This document shows, piece after piece, positions 18,571-26,847 of a DNA stretch of 64,000 nucleotides. Numbering within the stretch: position 1 is the first letter of the stretch; every line of letters begins with the position of its first letter. A program made the translations under genes and the position numbers. The notes beneath the pieces are model-generated. The model ran no database searches, was not told the DNA's origin, and saw only the letters and a list, made by a program, of their open reading frames with translations. The stretch lies in NCBI RefSeq assembly GCF_038003525.1, contig NZ_JBBOPI010000001.1, positions 3,244,501 to 3,308,500 of the forward strand, given 5' to 3'. The stretch comes from Solibacillus sp. FSL H8-0538 (GTDB lineage Bacteria > Bacillota > Bacilli > Bacillales_A > Planococcaceae).

Positions 18571-18859
18571 TATGCTCCACCTTTTTTTGTATCTCTCATA
18601 ACTTACAGAAAATTTTCTTATATCAACATCAATCATACAATATTGCCTAAACTACTTTCAAAGTTAGGCACTTTTCTTCACTGAAGGTTTTTTTCATCTG
18701 GAAAAAATGTAAATTAATAATTTGAATCCATCCTCTAAAAAAGCGCTTTTCTATTCCATTGAGCATTCGCTTATTATGGCGGTAAAGAAAAATGCATCCT
18801 CTCTTTTTGGTGCAATGTTTTAAAACAAGATTTTCTTCTTTAGGCGAAATTGACCTACG

Positions 18860-18903
18860 ACTTATTCGAAAATAAGCGTAGTTTCACTTATTTTCGAATA
18901 AGT
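18860..18903. repeat. Perfect 17-bp inverted repeat in a gene-free stretch
   Basis: ACTTATTCGAAAATAAG and CTTATTTTCGAATAAGT are exact reverse complements around a 10-base loop. There is no T-run, so it is not a standard terminator. The surrounding sequence from 18571 to 19039 has no gene I can support. Confidence 0.7.
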
Positions 18904-19039
18904 TGTATGTTCAAATCGGTTATTTTCATTTTTCGAGGATTAATATAATCCTTTATATAATGCACTTTGAATTTTTATTGTTACTATTTCGAGGAATGGT
19001 AAGAGTGTAGTGACATGAATACAAATTACTAAAGAAAAG

Positions 19040-19137
19040 AGCATTCGCGCCCGGTTGCATGAGATAGCCCGAAGCGACCTCGATCGTGCGGCCCGAATGC
19101 CTAGACAATATTAAAAAGTGATCCTTTCTTATCCACT
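19040..19137 (+). repeat. R2 dispersed repeat, copy a
   Basis: The element starts GCATTCGCGC and its core ends CCCGAATGCCTAGACA, so its ends are inverted repeats. The interior shares CCCGAAGC-ACCTCGA-CGTGCGGC with copy c. It continues into AAAAAGTGATCCTTTCTTATCCAC, which resembles the right arm of R1 hairpin 2. A terminator-like hairpin follows at once. Confidence 0.7.
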
Positions 19138-19184
19138 AAAAAAAATAGAGTTATACCTAGTAGATAGGTCAACTCTAATTTTTT
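19138..19184. terminator. Intrinsic terminator abutting R2 copy a
   Basis: AATAGAGTT and AACTCTAATT pair, with an inner CCTA/TAGG stem. A7 on one side and T6 on the other make it symmetrical and possibly bidirectional. No gene ends immediately beside it. Confidence 0.6.
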
Positions 19185-19283
19185 ATGTTGATAAATGGTT
19201 TGCTTATCTCGTTTGCTCCTTAGTGTAAACATTTTGGTAAAATTAATTTTATAAACACCCGTGAAGCTTAACATCACCATTAT

Positions 19284-19326
19284 TAAAAACGGGTGTGACA
19301 AGTAAGAAAAGACTTTCGTCACACCC
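19284..19326 (-). terminator. Terminator of tlp
   Basis: GGGTGTGAC and GTCACACCC form a perfect stem with an 18-base loop, followed by GTTTTTAATAA on the minus strand. It lies directly after the tlp stop. Confidence 0.75.
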
Positions 19327-19336
19327 TCTAGGATAC

Positions 19337-19579
19337 CTATTTAAAACTGTTTTTTCGAGCTACTGCTGCCGCTTCGTCTCTCTTTTGCTTTTTCATTATG
19401 TCTATCGAGTGTTCACGTCGCTCATTTTTTTCCTCTAGGTTTTCGAGTTCTTCAGGACCAGCAAATTCCATACTGATTTCTGCTTCTTGAATATTCTTTT
19501 TCGTATTTTCAATCATACGTTCCAAACTTAATGCATTAGTAGATTTGCGATCAATTTCTTGATTCTTTTGATTCGACAT
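19337..19579 (-). CDS. tlp: Small acid-soluble spore protein Tlp
   Basis: Tlp is a minor thioredoxin-like-named spore protein made in the forespore. The 80 residues align with B. subtilis Tlp (83 aa) in the diagnostic region ENTKKNIQEAEISMEFAG and in KNERREHSID. The rest is charged and helical. GGAGGTCC lies before the ATG. A strong terminator follows, giving a monocistronic unit as expected for a late sporulation gene. The name refers to historical similarity only; no CxxC is present. Confidence 0.88.
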   Translation of the reverse strand: MSNQKNQEIDRKSTNALSLERMIENTKKNIQEAEISMEFAGPEELENLEEKNERREHSIDIMKKQKRDEAAAVARKNSFK

Positions 19580-19682
19580 TCATGGACCTCCTTATTCATT
19601 TTTTTCAAATTACGGTATTAGTTTGTTTTTCTCTGTACAATTTATACCGTAATGAAATATGAAAAAAAAGGATTCAAATTTC

Positions 19683-19785
19683 TGCTCTGCACCAAACTCT
19701 GTACTTGACAGCACATTCCACTCCAGGCGGACGCTTTCCGTTCCATGTGCCTATAAAGTAGTACACTTTCTTTTAAAGTACAGAA
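19683..19785 (-). repeat. R3 dispersed repeat, copy b (internally deleted)
   Basis: Both AT-rich flanks and both outer ends are present, but the GC-rich core is missing. On the minus strand GCACATGGAACGG is joined directly to AAAGCGTCCGCCTGGAG. A deletion between the short GGAA-type repeats of the full form would give this product. Confidence 0.78.
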
Positions 19786-19832
19786 CATTTTTTTGGTAAA
19801 GACCCCAAATTTACGAATAATTTCTCGGCACT

Positions 19833-20228
19833 CTATTTTGCATTCACATCTGGTTGGTGAATTCCTATTACATTTCCTTCAGTATCATTATAATATCCTT
19901 GCCAAGCCATGCCGGGTAAGGCGTATTTCGGCAATGCTACTTTGCCTCCGTTGTCCAAAATTTTCTGTTCGGTCAAATCGTAATCTCCTACGCCCATTGT
20001 ACAAACGAAGCCATTCATCCTCTGATTTACTTCTGGTGGAGGACCTTGTCGTTGCATTAAGGCACCATCGATTCCAGGTTCATTTTTATCCCCTGTTACT
20101 GCTCCATAGTAAGGCAATCCTGCATAATCACTCCAATCTTCGAATGACCATCCGAATACCTCTCCGTAAAACTTCTTGGCACGTTCCATGTCATCTACAT
20201 GAATTTCAAAATGAACTAATCTTCCCAT
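19833..20228 (-). CDS. VOC family protein (glyoxalase/dioxygenase-like)
   Basis: A single vicinal-oxygen-chelate domain of 131 residues begins GRLVHFEIHVDDMERAKKFYGEVFGW and ends with the typical metal-ligand region DTEGNVIGIHQPD. His6 and the Glu in the last strand (NDTEGN) are likely metal ligands. The substrate is unknown; members include glyoxalase-like and antibiotic-resistance proteins. GGAGG lies six bases before the ATG. A decayed short-chain dehydrogenase gene lies just upstream. Confidence 0.85.
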   Translation of the reverse strand: MGRLVHFEIHVDDMERAKKFYGEVFGWSFEDWSDYAGLPYYGAVTGDKNEPGIDGALMQRQGPPPEVNQRMNGFVCTMGVGDYDLTEQKILDNGGKVALPKYALPGMAWQGYYNDTEGNVIGIHQPDVNAK

Positions 20229-20281
20229 TGTTACCTCCTAATTATTAAAAGTTTTCAAAAAATACCTATAAATTATCTAGT

Positions 20282-20524
20282 ATGTGTTCAAAAATGATTT
20301 ACACCAATCGTCAGTTCGAATAGATGGCAAGGAAGCCAGATCCAATGGCAGTGTTTCAATTCGGATACTCTTCGTAATTGCCATGGTTTATTCTCGTTTC
20401 GATTCGCTTTTGGAATATCGCTGCATGCCAATACCAAGGAGGATACTTTTACTGTCAGGTTGTCAGCCATTTACTTCCCTAAACCTAAGTTTGCTCCGGT
20501 TATTAGGATGAACTTGTCTTTCAT
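20282..20524 (-). pseudogene. Decayed short-chain dehydrogenase (SDR) fragment
   Basis: The minus strand opens MKDKFILITGANLGL, the SDR Rossmann start (TGAxxGIG), then runs into a stop and shifts frame. A second frame gives LVLACSDIPKANR, the VxxACR...KA segment. A third gives IETLPLDLASLPSIRT, the LDLASLxSIR segment. All three occur in the right order within 243 bases, so this is the 5' part of a broken SDR gene. Nothing of the catalytic YxxxK part remains. Confidence 0.7.
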
Positions 20525-20599
20525 TTTAGCCACTATTAACTACTTCTATGTCCCTCCAAAATATACCTGCTTATTCCATTAAGGCCACCACTTAATTTA

Positions 20600-20716
20600 A
20601 TAAGTAAAAAATCTGTTTTTACTCTTTATACTAACTGCAACCATGCAACCGCTTTACAGAAAGCAGCGTGTGTATGGCAACACATGGTCGATCGCTCGGT
20701 TTAACACCTTCTTTTG
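20600..20716 (-). repeat. R4 relic of an RlmCD-like 3' end, copy D
   Basis: Read on the minus strand, a TGT AAA GCG GTT GCA TGG frame gives CKAVAWLQLV and a stop, close to the HCEAVAWLELG end of RlmCD. An AGTAAAAA/TTTTTTACT terminator hairpin follows. Upstream it keeps GTGTTGCCATACACACG like the other relics. It lies in a 370-base gap with no intact gene. Confidence 0.6.
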
Positions 20717-20892
20717 AAAAAATGCCACAGTAAATTTTAGTTCTATATACAAACGTCTATTCTTTTCTGTTCATTAGTTTATTTTGTTTCGAAAATCGAA
20801 TCTTTTACAAACACTCTCTTTAGAATAGAAGTAATCATTCAGAATAAAACCTACTTTACTGAGCACATTAGACTTTAGGAGGTGAAGATGTC

Positions 20893-21036
20893 ATGGCAAA
20901 GAAAGGTAAAACAAGCTTCAAGAAGAAAAAGAAAGAAAGTAATAACAACAAAAACAACAATCGCGAAGAGTATTCAGCCGAATTTAATCAAGTTATTCAC
21001 AATAACGTTCAACAACAAAACCAACAAAATCAGTAA
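20893..21036 (+). CDS. Small basic Asn/Lys-rich protein, 47 aa
   Basis: The frame MAKKGKTSFKKKKKESNNN... is extremely rich in Lys, Asn and Gln and ends in a QQNQQNQ tail. GGAGGTG lies about eight bases before the ATG, an excellent site. An overlapping ATG two bases from the end of that site would start another frame and is less well placed. The composition resembles small spore or spore-coat-associated proteins of Bacillales. I do not recognise a named family. An IS66 remnant begins 14 bases after the stop. Confidence 0.6.
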   Translation: MAKKGKTSFKKKKKESNNNKNNNREEYSAEFNQVIHNNVQQQNQQNQ

Positions 21037-21049
21037 AACAGCGTGAAAA

Positions 21050-21265
21050 AAATGGCTTTATTCTGTAAGTGAGGCCGATGCAAAAGTGAACTCCATTTGT
21101 TTGAGTATCGTAGAAACAGCCAAAAGTAATGGCGTTGATTTCTACAAATATATAAAGAACCTTTTTACAGACCTACCAAATCTGAGCACCCACCAAAACC
21201 CTGAAATATTATATGAATACATGCCCTGGTCAAAATCGATTCATGCAGCATGTAGCACAAAATAA
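21050..21265 (+). pseudogene. 3' remnant of an IS66 transposase (TnpC) gene
   Basis: About 70 codons remain, beginning WLYSVSEADAKVNSICLS and ending EYMPWSKSIHAAC. They align without gaps with the C-terminus of the intact IS66 transposase near 60 kb (WLFSVSEAGAKANAICLS ... NYMPWSKNIQATC), at roughly 60% identity by eye. The catalytic region and the 5' genes are gone. An AGCCGTATAT/ATATACGGCT hairpin directly after the stop occupies the same place as the hairpin after the intact copy. It marks an old, related but distinct IS66 insertion. Confidence 0.85.
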
Positions 21266-21484
21266 AATAAGCCGTATATTCGATTGATAACATCGTTATA
21301 TACGGCTATTTGTAATACGTACTGGAAAGGTGCACTTATTTTTTTATAATTTTGGCTTACATGAAAAGCAAAGTTTAATGACAAAAAACAACTTACAAAA
21401 TTATCGACAGAGGGTGCGTTTATAAAATAAAAAGATAAAAAATAGACCGTTTTTAGTTGTCTAGCTTTTATCTTTTTACTGTAA

Positions 21485-22207
21485 TTACTTAGAAATACGT
21501 GGACATGTCTTACAATACTTTTGACTTTTGGTTAAATGAGAATAACAGCAAGTAATTCTATTCCTACATATAGTTCTTACCTCTCCTTTATAATATCTTG
21601 CTAAAGGATTTTCACTATAATCCCCAAAAAGCTTACTCGATGGGGATGAAATAATATATTGAAAGTCTTCCTGTGCACGTTTTACAATATTTCGAGAAAT
21701 TTCTTCCTCTAGTATGACCGTTTCATACAACCAAAAAATATAAACTGCAATATTTTCCCATAAAACTAACTTCGACACTTTCGTAACATTAGATAGAATA
21801 TCAAGTATTGGCGATATGTGTTCTTTAAAAAGAAGCTCTATACAACTTGCTCGCCATTCCTGTCGATTCCCTTCGAGAGCTTGCACTTCTAAATGGTGAA
21901 AGTAGAAGAAAGGAAGCCAAATTTCATTACTATCTTTAGTTTCTAAAGAGACATTATCAAAAGAGATATTTAATCTTTTATTATTAGTCATTGTATACAA
22001 ATAAATAACAGACAAAAATGCATATCTTTTTATAAAAATAGACGCCGCTACTTTTATATTAGTTGCCCCAATGTTTCGCTGAAGGGCAACTATATATTCC
22101 TTTAAGTATGATTCATCCAAGAGTTTTGTCGTTTCAATTGAAAGAGAAGCGTTCATTTTTTCTGTAGTCAAACGTAATTTACGGAGCTTATCGAGATTTA
22201 AATCCAA
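21485..22207 (-). CDS. FhuF-like siderophore-iron reductase
   Basis: The C-terminus carries CRNRITCCYSHLTKSQKYC plus KTCP, matching the CC-x10-C-x2-C [2Fe-2S] motif of FhuF-type ferric siderophore reductases. The N-terminal 200 residues are helical, as in that family, without membrane segments. It is the last gene of a four-gene minus-strand transcription unit encoding an iron-siderophore importer, and its start codon abuts the stop of the ABC ATPase gene. It probably releases iron from imported ferric siderophore in the cytoplasm. Reduction is inferred from motif and context. Overall identity to FhuF is too low to name it. Confidence 0.75.
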   Translation of the reverse strand: MDLNLDKLRKLRLTTEKMNASLSIETTKLLDESYLKEYIVALQRNIGATNIKVAASIFIKRYAFLSVIYLYTMTNNKRLNISFDNVSLETKDSNEIWLPFFYFHHLEVQALEGNRQEWRASCIELLFKEHISPILDILSNVTKVSKLVLWENIAVYIFWLYETVILEEEISRNIVKRAQEDFQYIISSPSSKLFGDYSENPLARYYKGEVRTICRNRITCCYSHLTKSQKYCKTCPRISK

Positions 22208-23020
22208 TTAAACTCCTACTTCCTTTAGAATGCATCTTCCCTTACCAAATGGAATACATAATGGCGTACCAAACAGAGGATCTTTTGTAATCTGACAATC
22301 CATACCAAACACATGCTTTACTAAAGAACAGCTAATAATACTCTCAGGTTTACCCTGCGCATAGATTTCCCGATCCTTAATCGCAACAATATTTTCCGCA
22401 TATCTGCATGCTAAATTTAAATCGTGTAGCACCATTACTATCGTTCGTTTCTCTTTTTCGTTTAGTTCATAAAGTAAATCAAGAATCTCAATTTGATGTG
22501 TCATATCAAGATAAGTAGTTGGCTCATCCAATAGGATAATGTCTGTATCTTGAGCTAATGTCATGGCAATCCATGCTCTTTGACGTTGCCCTCCGGATAA
22601 AGAATCCACCGGTCGATCTTTTAGGCCTTCAATACCTGTTGCTCTTAAGGCATTCAACACTTTTTCTTCATCTTCCTCTGTCCATTGCTTTAACCATGTT
22701 TGGTAAGGATATCTTCCTTGCTTCACTAATTGAAGCACAGTTAATCCTTCAGGGGCAATTGGAGATTGTGGAAGAATAGACATTTGTTTCGCAACATCCT
22801 TAGTGGACATTTTAGATATCGCGCTTCCTTCTAGCAATACTGCTCCATTTTTTGGCTTTAACAATCGAGCAATTGAACGAAGAAGTGTTGATTTTCCACA
22901 CCCATTACCACCAATGAAAACAGTAATTTCCCCTTTTGGTATTTGAAGATTTAAATCATCTATAATAATACTCTCCCCATACGAGAGGGTTAAATTTTGT
23001 GTCTCAATCACTTGTTTCAT
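22208..23020 (-). CDS. yusV: Iron-siderophore ABC transporter ATP-binding protein
   Basis: This ATPase energises the importer formed with the two permeases upstream. It has Walker A GGNGCGKST near residue 37, signature LSGGQRQRAW near 140, Walker B IILLDEPT near 160 and the H-loop VMVLHDLN. It belongs to the FecE/FhuC/YusV group and ends in a short cysteine-containing tail (GKGRCILKE). I start at the ATG preceded by AAGGAGTG rather than nine codons earlier, where the frame overlaps the permease gene. The yusV name is by function and family, not by a confirmed orthology test. Confidence 0.88.
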   Translation of the reverse strand: MKQVIETQNLTLSYGESIIIDDLNLQIPKGEITVFIGGNGCGKSTLLRSIARLLKPKNGAVLLEGSAISKMSTKDVAKQMSILPQSPIAPEGLTVLQLVKQGRYPYQTWLKQWTEEDEEKVLNALRATGIEGLKDRPVDSLSGGQRQRAWIAMTLAQDTDIILLDEPTTYLDMTHQIEILDLLYELNEKEKRTIVMVLHDLNLACRYAENIVAIKDREIYAQGKPESIISCSLVKHVFGMDCQITKDPLFGTPLCIPFGKGRCILKEVGV

Positions 23021-23046
23021 TTCAATACACTCCTTCCATTGACGCA

Positions 23047-24102
23047 TTATGCATTCCTTGTTTTAAATAATAAATAAATAAAATAAGGTGCTCCTATTCC
23101 TGCCGTAAATACACCCGCAGGGATTTCCAAAGGAGAAAACATCGTTCTTCCGATTAAATCAGCCAACATAACCAATATTCCACCGATTAATGCTGACACA
23201 GGTAAAAGTGCTCCAAATGACGAGCCTACTAACCTTCTTGCCATATGAGGAGCCATTAAACCGACGAATCCGATACCACCCGCAAATGCTACAGCCCCTC
23301 CTACAAGAGCAGTACTTATTAATAATAAGAAGAATCGTTGTCGTTGAATACGTCCTCCCACTCCTGTAGCTATATCATCTCCAAGCTCTAAAATATTTAT
23401 ATTCTTCACCGTAAAGAAAGCAATCGTAACAAAAATAATCGTCCATGGCACTAATATAGCTACATTATTCCAACTAGAACCATAAACAGTACCAGTAATC
23501 CATATATTCGCCTGACTCGCCCTATAAATAGGTCCCATAATCATCATCAGTGTAGTTAATGCTTGCATGAGAGCTGAAACTCCTATTCCAATAAGCACTA
23601 TTCTTATAGGAGATACGCCGTTTTTCCAAGCTAGAATGTATACCAGTAGTGCAATTACCCCGGCTCCAACAAATGCAGCTAGAGGTAACCATTTAATACT
23701 TACTGTCAGAGAATTATTTGTATCACTAAAAATGGACAAAAAACTAACAACAGCCACGGATGCTCCACCCGTTATTCCTAAAATGTCTGGCGAAGCCAAA
23801 GGGTTTCGAATCATTCCTTGTAGGATTCCACCTGCCACTGCTAAACCTATCCCCACCATTAATGCAACAATAATTCTAGGCAAACGAAAGGATTGGACTA
23901 CAAGCTGTTCCATATCGCTTCCGCCACCAAAAAGAACGTTCAAGACGGTTAAAGGGCTTAATTTCATATCACCGAGACCTGTGCTGACGATAAAAACAAC
24001 ACCTGTTATTACTAGAAAACTTATTAATACGAATATAGCTTTTTTATCTAATAAAAAGGATACTTTTCCTTTCAACTTCCTAAAACTTTTATATTGATTC
24101 AT
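23047..24102 (-). CDS. yfhA: FecCD-family iron-siderophore permease (second subunit)
   Basis: This is a membrane permease with about nine to ten hydrophobic helices in the BtuC/FecCD family. Conserved motifs include RLPRIIVALMVGIGLAVAGG near residue 75, RNPLASPDILGI near 100, and GIGFVGLMAPHMARRLVG near 275, the ATPase-coupling loop. A basic 20-residue N-terminus precedes the first helix. Its start overlaps the stop of the other permease gene by four bases, so translation is coupled. In B. subtilis the equivalent pair YfiZ-YfhA imports schizokinen-type hydroxamates with YfiY; the same substrate here is an inference. Confidence 0.87.
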   Translation of the reverse strand: MNQYKSFRKLKGKVSFLLDKKAIFVLISFLVITGVVFIVSTGLGDMKLSPLTVLNVLFGGGSDMEQLVVQSFRLPRIIVALMVGIGLAVAGGILQGMIRNPLASPDILGITGGASVAVVSFLSIFSDTNNSLTVSIKWLPLAAFVGAGVIALLVYILAWKNGVSPIRIVLIGIGVSALMQALTTLMMIMGPIYRASQANIWITGTVYGSSWNNVAILVPWTIIFVTIAFFTVKNINILELGDDIATGVGGRIQRQRFFLLLISTALVGGAVAFAGGIGFVGLMAPHMARRLVGSSFGALLPVSALIGGILVMLADLIGRTMFSPLEIPAGVFTAGIGAPYFIYLLFKTRNA

Positions 24103-25103
24103 CGTGCATTAAACCCCTTTCTTGCAATGTAGATGAAGAATGGAGTCCCTATAATAGCAGTCATTACTCCTACAGGAACCTCTTGTGGCATAATGACATA
24201 TCTAGCCAATATATCTGCTACAAGTAACAAAATTCCTCCTAGAACACCTGAAAAAGGTATAAGCCAACGATGATCGATACCAACAAGAAATCTAGTAAGA
24301 TGTGGAATCACAATACCAACAAAGCCAATTGGTCCCGCAATAGCTACCGATCCTCCGGCTAATAGTATGACGATAATAGCAACTATGATTTTTAACGAAC
24401 CAGTATTCACCCCTAGCCCTTTGGCAACATCTTCTCCCATAGATAGAATATTCATTTTAGAAGCTATAAAAATTGATCCTAACCAACCTAACAGTAAATA
24501 TGGTAAAACATTTAAAAGTACTTCCATCTTTCTACCTTCAACAGATCCAGCTAGCCAAAATAGCACCTGCTCAAAAGCAGCTTCATTAATGACAAGAAAT
24601 CCTTGTGTAAAAGAAGCAAACATAGCTGACATGGCGGCTCCAGCTAAAGTTAATTTCATTGGTGTAAGTCCATCTCTTCCTACTGAACCAATAGTATAAA
24701 CGGAAATTGCTGCTACAGCCGCTCCTAAAAATGATATCCAAGTGAATGCTTGAAGATTACCTACCGAGAATAGAGTAACTGCTAATACTACTGCAAATCC
24801 GGCTCCAGCATTCACACCAAAAATCCCAGGCGATGCAAGTGGATTTTTCGTAAGAGTTTGCATCAAGACTCCACAAATGGCTAAGCTACTTCCAACAGCA
24901 ACTGCTATTAGAGCCCGTGGCAATCTAACTGTTTCAATTACGATATGTTCATTGGACCCATTATTAAATTGAAAAGCATCTAGTACCATCTTCCATGATG
25001 TTTGTGTATATCCGTACACAATACTTGCGCACATTAATAAGACTAAAATAGAAACGACAATGATTAGACCAAGTAGTCTTTGCGTATTTGTTTTTAATAA
25101 CAT
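24099..25103 (-). CDS. yfiZ: FecCD-family iron-siderophore permease (first subunit)
   Basis: It is the first gene of the minus-strand iron uptake unit. It is a nine-to-ten-helix FecCD permease of 334 residues (B. subtilis YfiZ 333). Motifs RLPRALIAVAVGSSLAICG near residue 60, KNPLASPGIFGVNAGAG near 85 and GPIGFVGIVIPHLTRFLVG near 258 are intact. Together with the second permease it should form the heterodimeric channel. Expression is very likely Fur-repressed because two Fur-box-like palindromes lie between it and the divergent binding-protein gene. Confidence 0.88.
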   Translation of the reverse strand: MLLKTNTQRLLGLIIVVSILVLLMCASIVYGYTQTSWKMVLDAFQFNNGSNEHIVIETVRLPRALIAVAVGSSLAICGVLMQTLTKNPLASPGIFGVNAGAGFAVVLAVTLFSVGNLQAFTWISFLGAAVAAISVYTIGSVGRDGLTPMKLTLAGAAMSAMFASFTQGFLVINEAAFEQVLFWLAGSVEGRKMEVLLNVLPYLLLGWLGSIFIASKMNILSMGEDVAKGLGVNTGSLKIIVAIIVILLAGGSVAIAGPIGFVGIVIPHLTRFLVGIDHRWLIPFSGVLGGILLLVADILARYVIMPQEVPVGVMTAIIGTPFFIYIARKGFNAR

Positions 25104-25185
25104 AACAGTAACCTTCCTAGGATCCGTAAAATAAACACTATTTACCCCATAGTCTATTGCATGTTAAAAAGAGTGTCAATGAGTT

Positions 25186-25264
25186 TGATAATCATTTTCA
25201 AATAAGTTGTTGACATAAATTAATTAGAGAACTATTATAAATTTTGTACTGAAAATGATTATCA
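25186..25264. promoter_or_regulatory. Divergent promoter region with two Fur boxes
   Basis: TGATAATCATTTTCA (25186-25200) and TGAAAATGATTATCA (25250-25264) each fit the Fur 7-1-7 palindrome TGATAATNATTATCA with one or two mismatches. Between them TTGACA at 25210 and TATTAT at 25233, 17 bases apart, make a good sigma-A promoter for the binding-protein gene. Fur bound at the two sites would cover both divergent promoters. Confidence 0.85.
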
Positions 25265-25293
25265 TTAACATTTAAATTTAGGAGGCAAGCTTC

Positions 25294-26277
25294 ATGAAGA
25301 ATATTAAAAGGTTTTGCGCTATTATTTCAATATTTTCTTTATTGCTATTAGCAGCGTGCGGACAAACGAAAGAAGACACTACTACAACAGGTAAAGAAAA
25401 CCAAGAAGACACAAGCTATACAGTAGAACATGCAATGGGTACTACAACGCTTAAAAAAACACCTGAAAAGGTTGTAATTCTTACTAACGAAGGTACGGAA
25501 GCCCTACTAGCTTTAGGAGTAACACCTGTTGGTGCTGTTCAATCTTGGCTAGGCGATCCTTGGTATGACCACATCAGTGATAAGATGAATGACGTAGAAG
25601 TTGTAGGCGTAGAGCAAGAGGTAAATTTAGAAAAGATAGCTGCATTGAAACCCGATTTAATTATAGGAAATAAATTACGTCAAGAAGCTGTTTACGAACA
25701 GTTAAGTGCAATTGCCCCAACTGTATTTTCTGAAACATTACGAGGCGATTGGAAAGAAAACTTTACATTATACGCTAAGGCATTAAACCTTGAAGAAAAA
25801 GGTGTTGAAGTATTAGGTCAATTTGATGCACATCTTGAAGAAGTAAAACAAAGTCTAGGTGATAAAGTTGACCAAGAAATTTCTGTTGTACGCTTCATGG
25901 CAGGAACATCTAGAATTTATTATACAGACTCGTTCTCTGGAGTTATTTTTGATCAATTAGGATTTAAACGTACTGCACAGCAAACTGAACTTTTTGCTGC
26001 GGATAGCAAGCTTGGTAATTTAGCTATTGAGGTAGGGAAAGAAGTTATTCCAAAAATGGATGGGGACGTACTTTTCTATTTCACATATGCACCACAAGGT
26101 GATCAAGCTGCCCTAGATACTGCCACAGAATGGACGAATGACCCTCTTTGGAAAAATTTAAATGCTGTAAAAAGCGGTAATGTTTTTGAGGTAAGTGATG
26201 CTATTTGGAATACAGCAGGTGGTGTTTTAGCAGCAAATATTATGTTAGATGAAATTGAAGATATCTTTAGTAAATAA
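25294..26277 (+). CDS. yfiY: Iron-siderophore substrate-binding lipoprotein
   Basis: This lipoprotein captures ferric siderophore outside the membrane for the divergent permease/ATPase genes. A signal peptide with lipobox LLAAC places the lipidated cysteine near residue 22, followed by a Thr/Glu-rich linker. The periplasmic-binding-protein-type III fold starts with VEHAMGTTTLKKTPEKVVIL and TNEGTEALLALGVTPVG. A further block is KPDLIIGNKLRQEAVYEQL. Length (327) and sequence pattern fit B. subtilis YfiY (325). GGAGGC precedes the ATG. A strong terminator lies about 190 bases downstream, and in that gap I see no gene. Confidence 0.87.
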   Translation: MKNIKRFCAIISIFSLLLLAACGQTKEDTTTTGKENQEDTSYTVEHAMGTTTLKKTPEKVVILTNEGTEALLALGVTPVGAVQSWLGDPWYDHISDKMNDVEVVGVEQEVNLEKIAALKPDLIIGNKLRQEAVYEQLSAIAPTVFSETLRGDWKENFTLYAKALNLEEKGVEVLGQFDAHLEEVKQSLGDKVDQEISVVRFMAGTSRIYYTDSFSGVIFDQLGFKRTAQQTELFAADSKLGNLAIEVGKEVIPKMDGDVLFYFTYAPQGDQAALDTATEWTNDPLWKNLNAVKSGNVFEVSDAIWNTAGGVLAANIMLDEIEDIFSK

Positions 26278-26469
26278 TAATATATTTAAAGATAAAAGAA
26301 GAATTAATAGATAACAAAATTAGCGCTCATCAGGTTAAGAAAACTAAAGTTGATGAGAAGACTCAGTAATGTGTAAATGAAAATTATGCGGTCCTTCTAC
26401 GAAAAAAACTAAAGGATGTTCTAACCCTAGAAGAGTTAACGCAGAAAATTCTTCATTATAACCAATAAG

Positions 26470-26520
26470 ACCCTATAAGATAGACCTTTTTAAAGTGTCT
26501 ATCTTATAGGGCCTTTTTTA
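26470..26520. terminator. Strong terminator downstream of the binding-protein gene
   Basis: CCCTATAAGATAGAC and GTCTATCTTATAGGG are exact complements around an 11-base loop, followed by CCTTTTTTA. The 15-bp stem is among the strongest in the window. Confidence 0.88.
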
Positions 26521-26614
26521 TATTATCTATACTTGCCTTTAAATTATTGCGCCATCTAATTTACCTATACATTTTTTAATTTTTTTTAAGGAAGTTCGGT
26601 CACTCTTCATGCGT

Positions 26615-26750
26615 TACGCCTAAATTACCAAAACGAATTCTTCCCTTGAGAATCCGTTCTGGAATAAGTTTGCTAACTCCAACTACGCGACTGCTTCAAC
26701 AGTGTATGGAGTGTTTGTGGCAACACAGATGAGCTGGTGAGTTGATGCAA
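26615..26750 (-). repeat. R4 relic of an RlmCD-like 3' end, copy C
   Basis: On the minus strand the frame reads VEAVA, TAG, LELA where RlmCD has CEAVAWLELG; the Trp codon TGG has become TAG. GGATTCTCAAGGGAAGAATTC followed by GTTTT is the same terminator block as in copy A. An open frame extends upstream of the relic to about 26815 but I cannot identify it. The relic lies just downstream of the MFS gene. Confidence 0.6.
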
Positions 26751-26847
26751 AACGATTGGTCAACTTAGAATCATGCACTTTAATTTCCTGAAAATTCATT
26801 TCAACAATAGCTCCCATTCAAGAAACATCACTCTTTAATTATACTAT

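Noticed and set aside
19101-19322. Minus-strand open frame of 73 codons
   Set aside because: It crosses the tlp terminator and the hairpin next to R2 copy a, has no ribosome binding site and no recognisable sequence.
20284-20511. Two overlapping open frames on opposite strands in the SDR remnant
   Set aside because: SDR motifs appear in order but in three different minus-strand frames, so neither frame is an intact gene.
26680-26815. Open minus-strand frame starting MGAIVEMNFQEIK that runs into R4 copy C
   Set aside because: It has about 44 codons, no clear ribosome binding site and ends inside the relic; too little evidence to call a gene.
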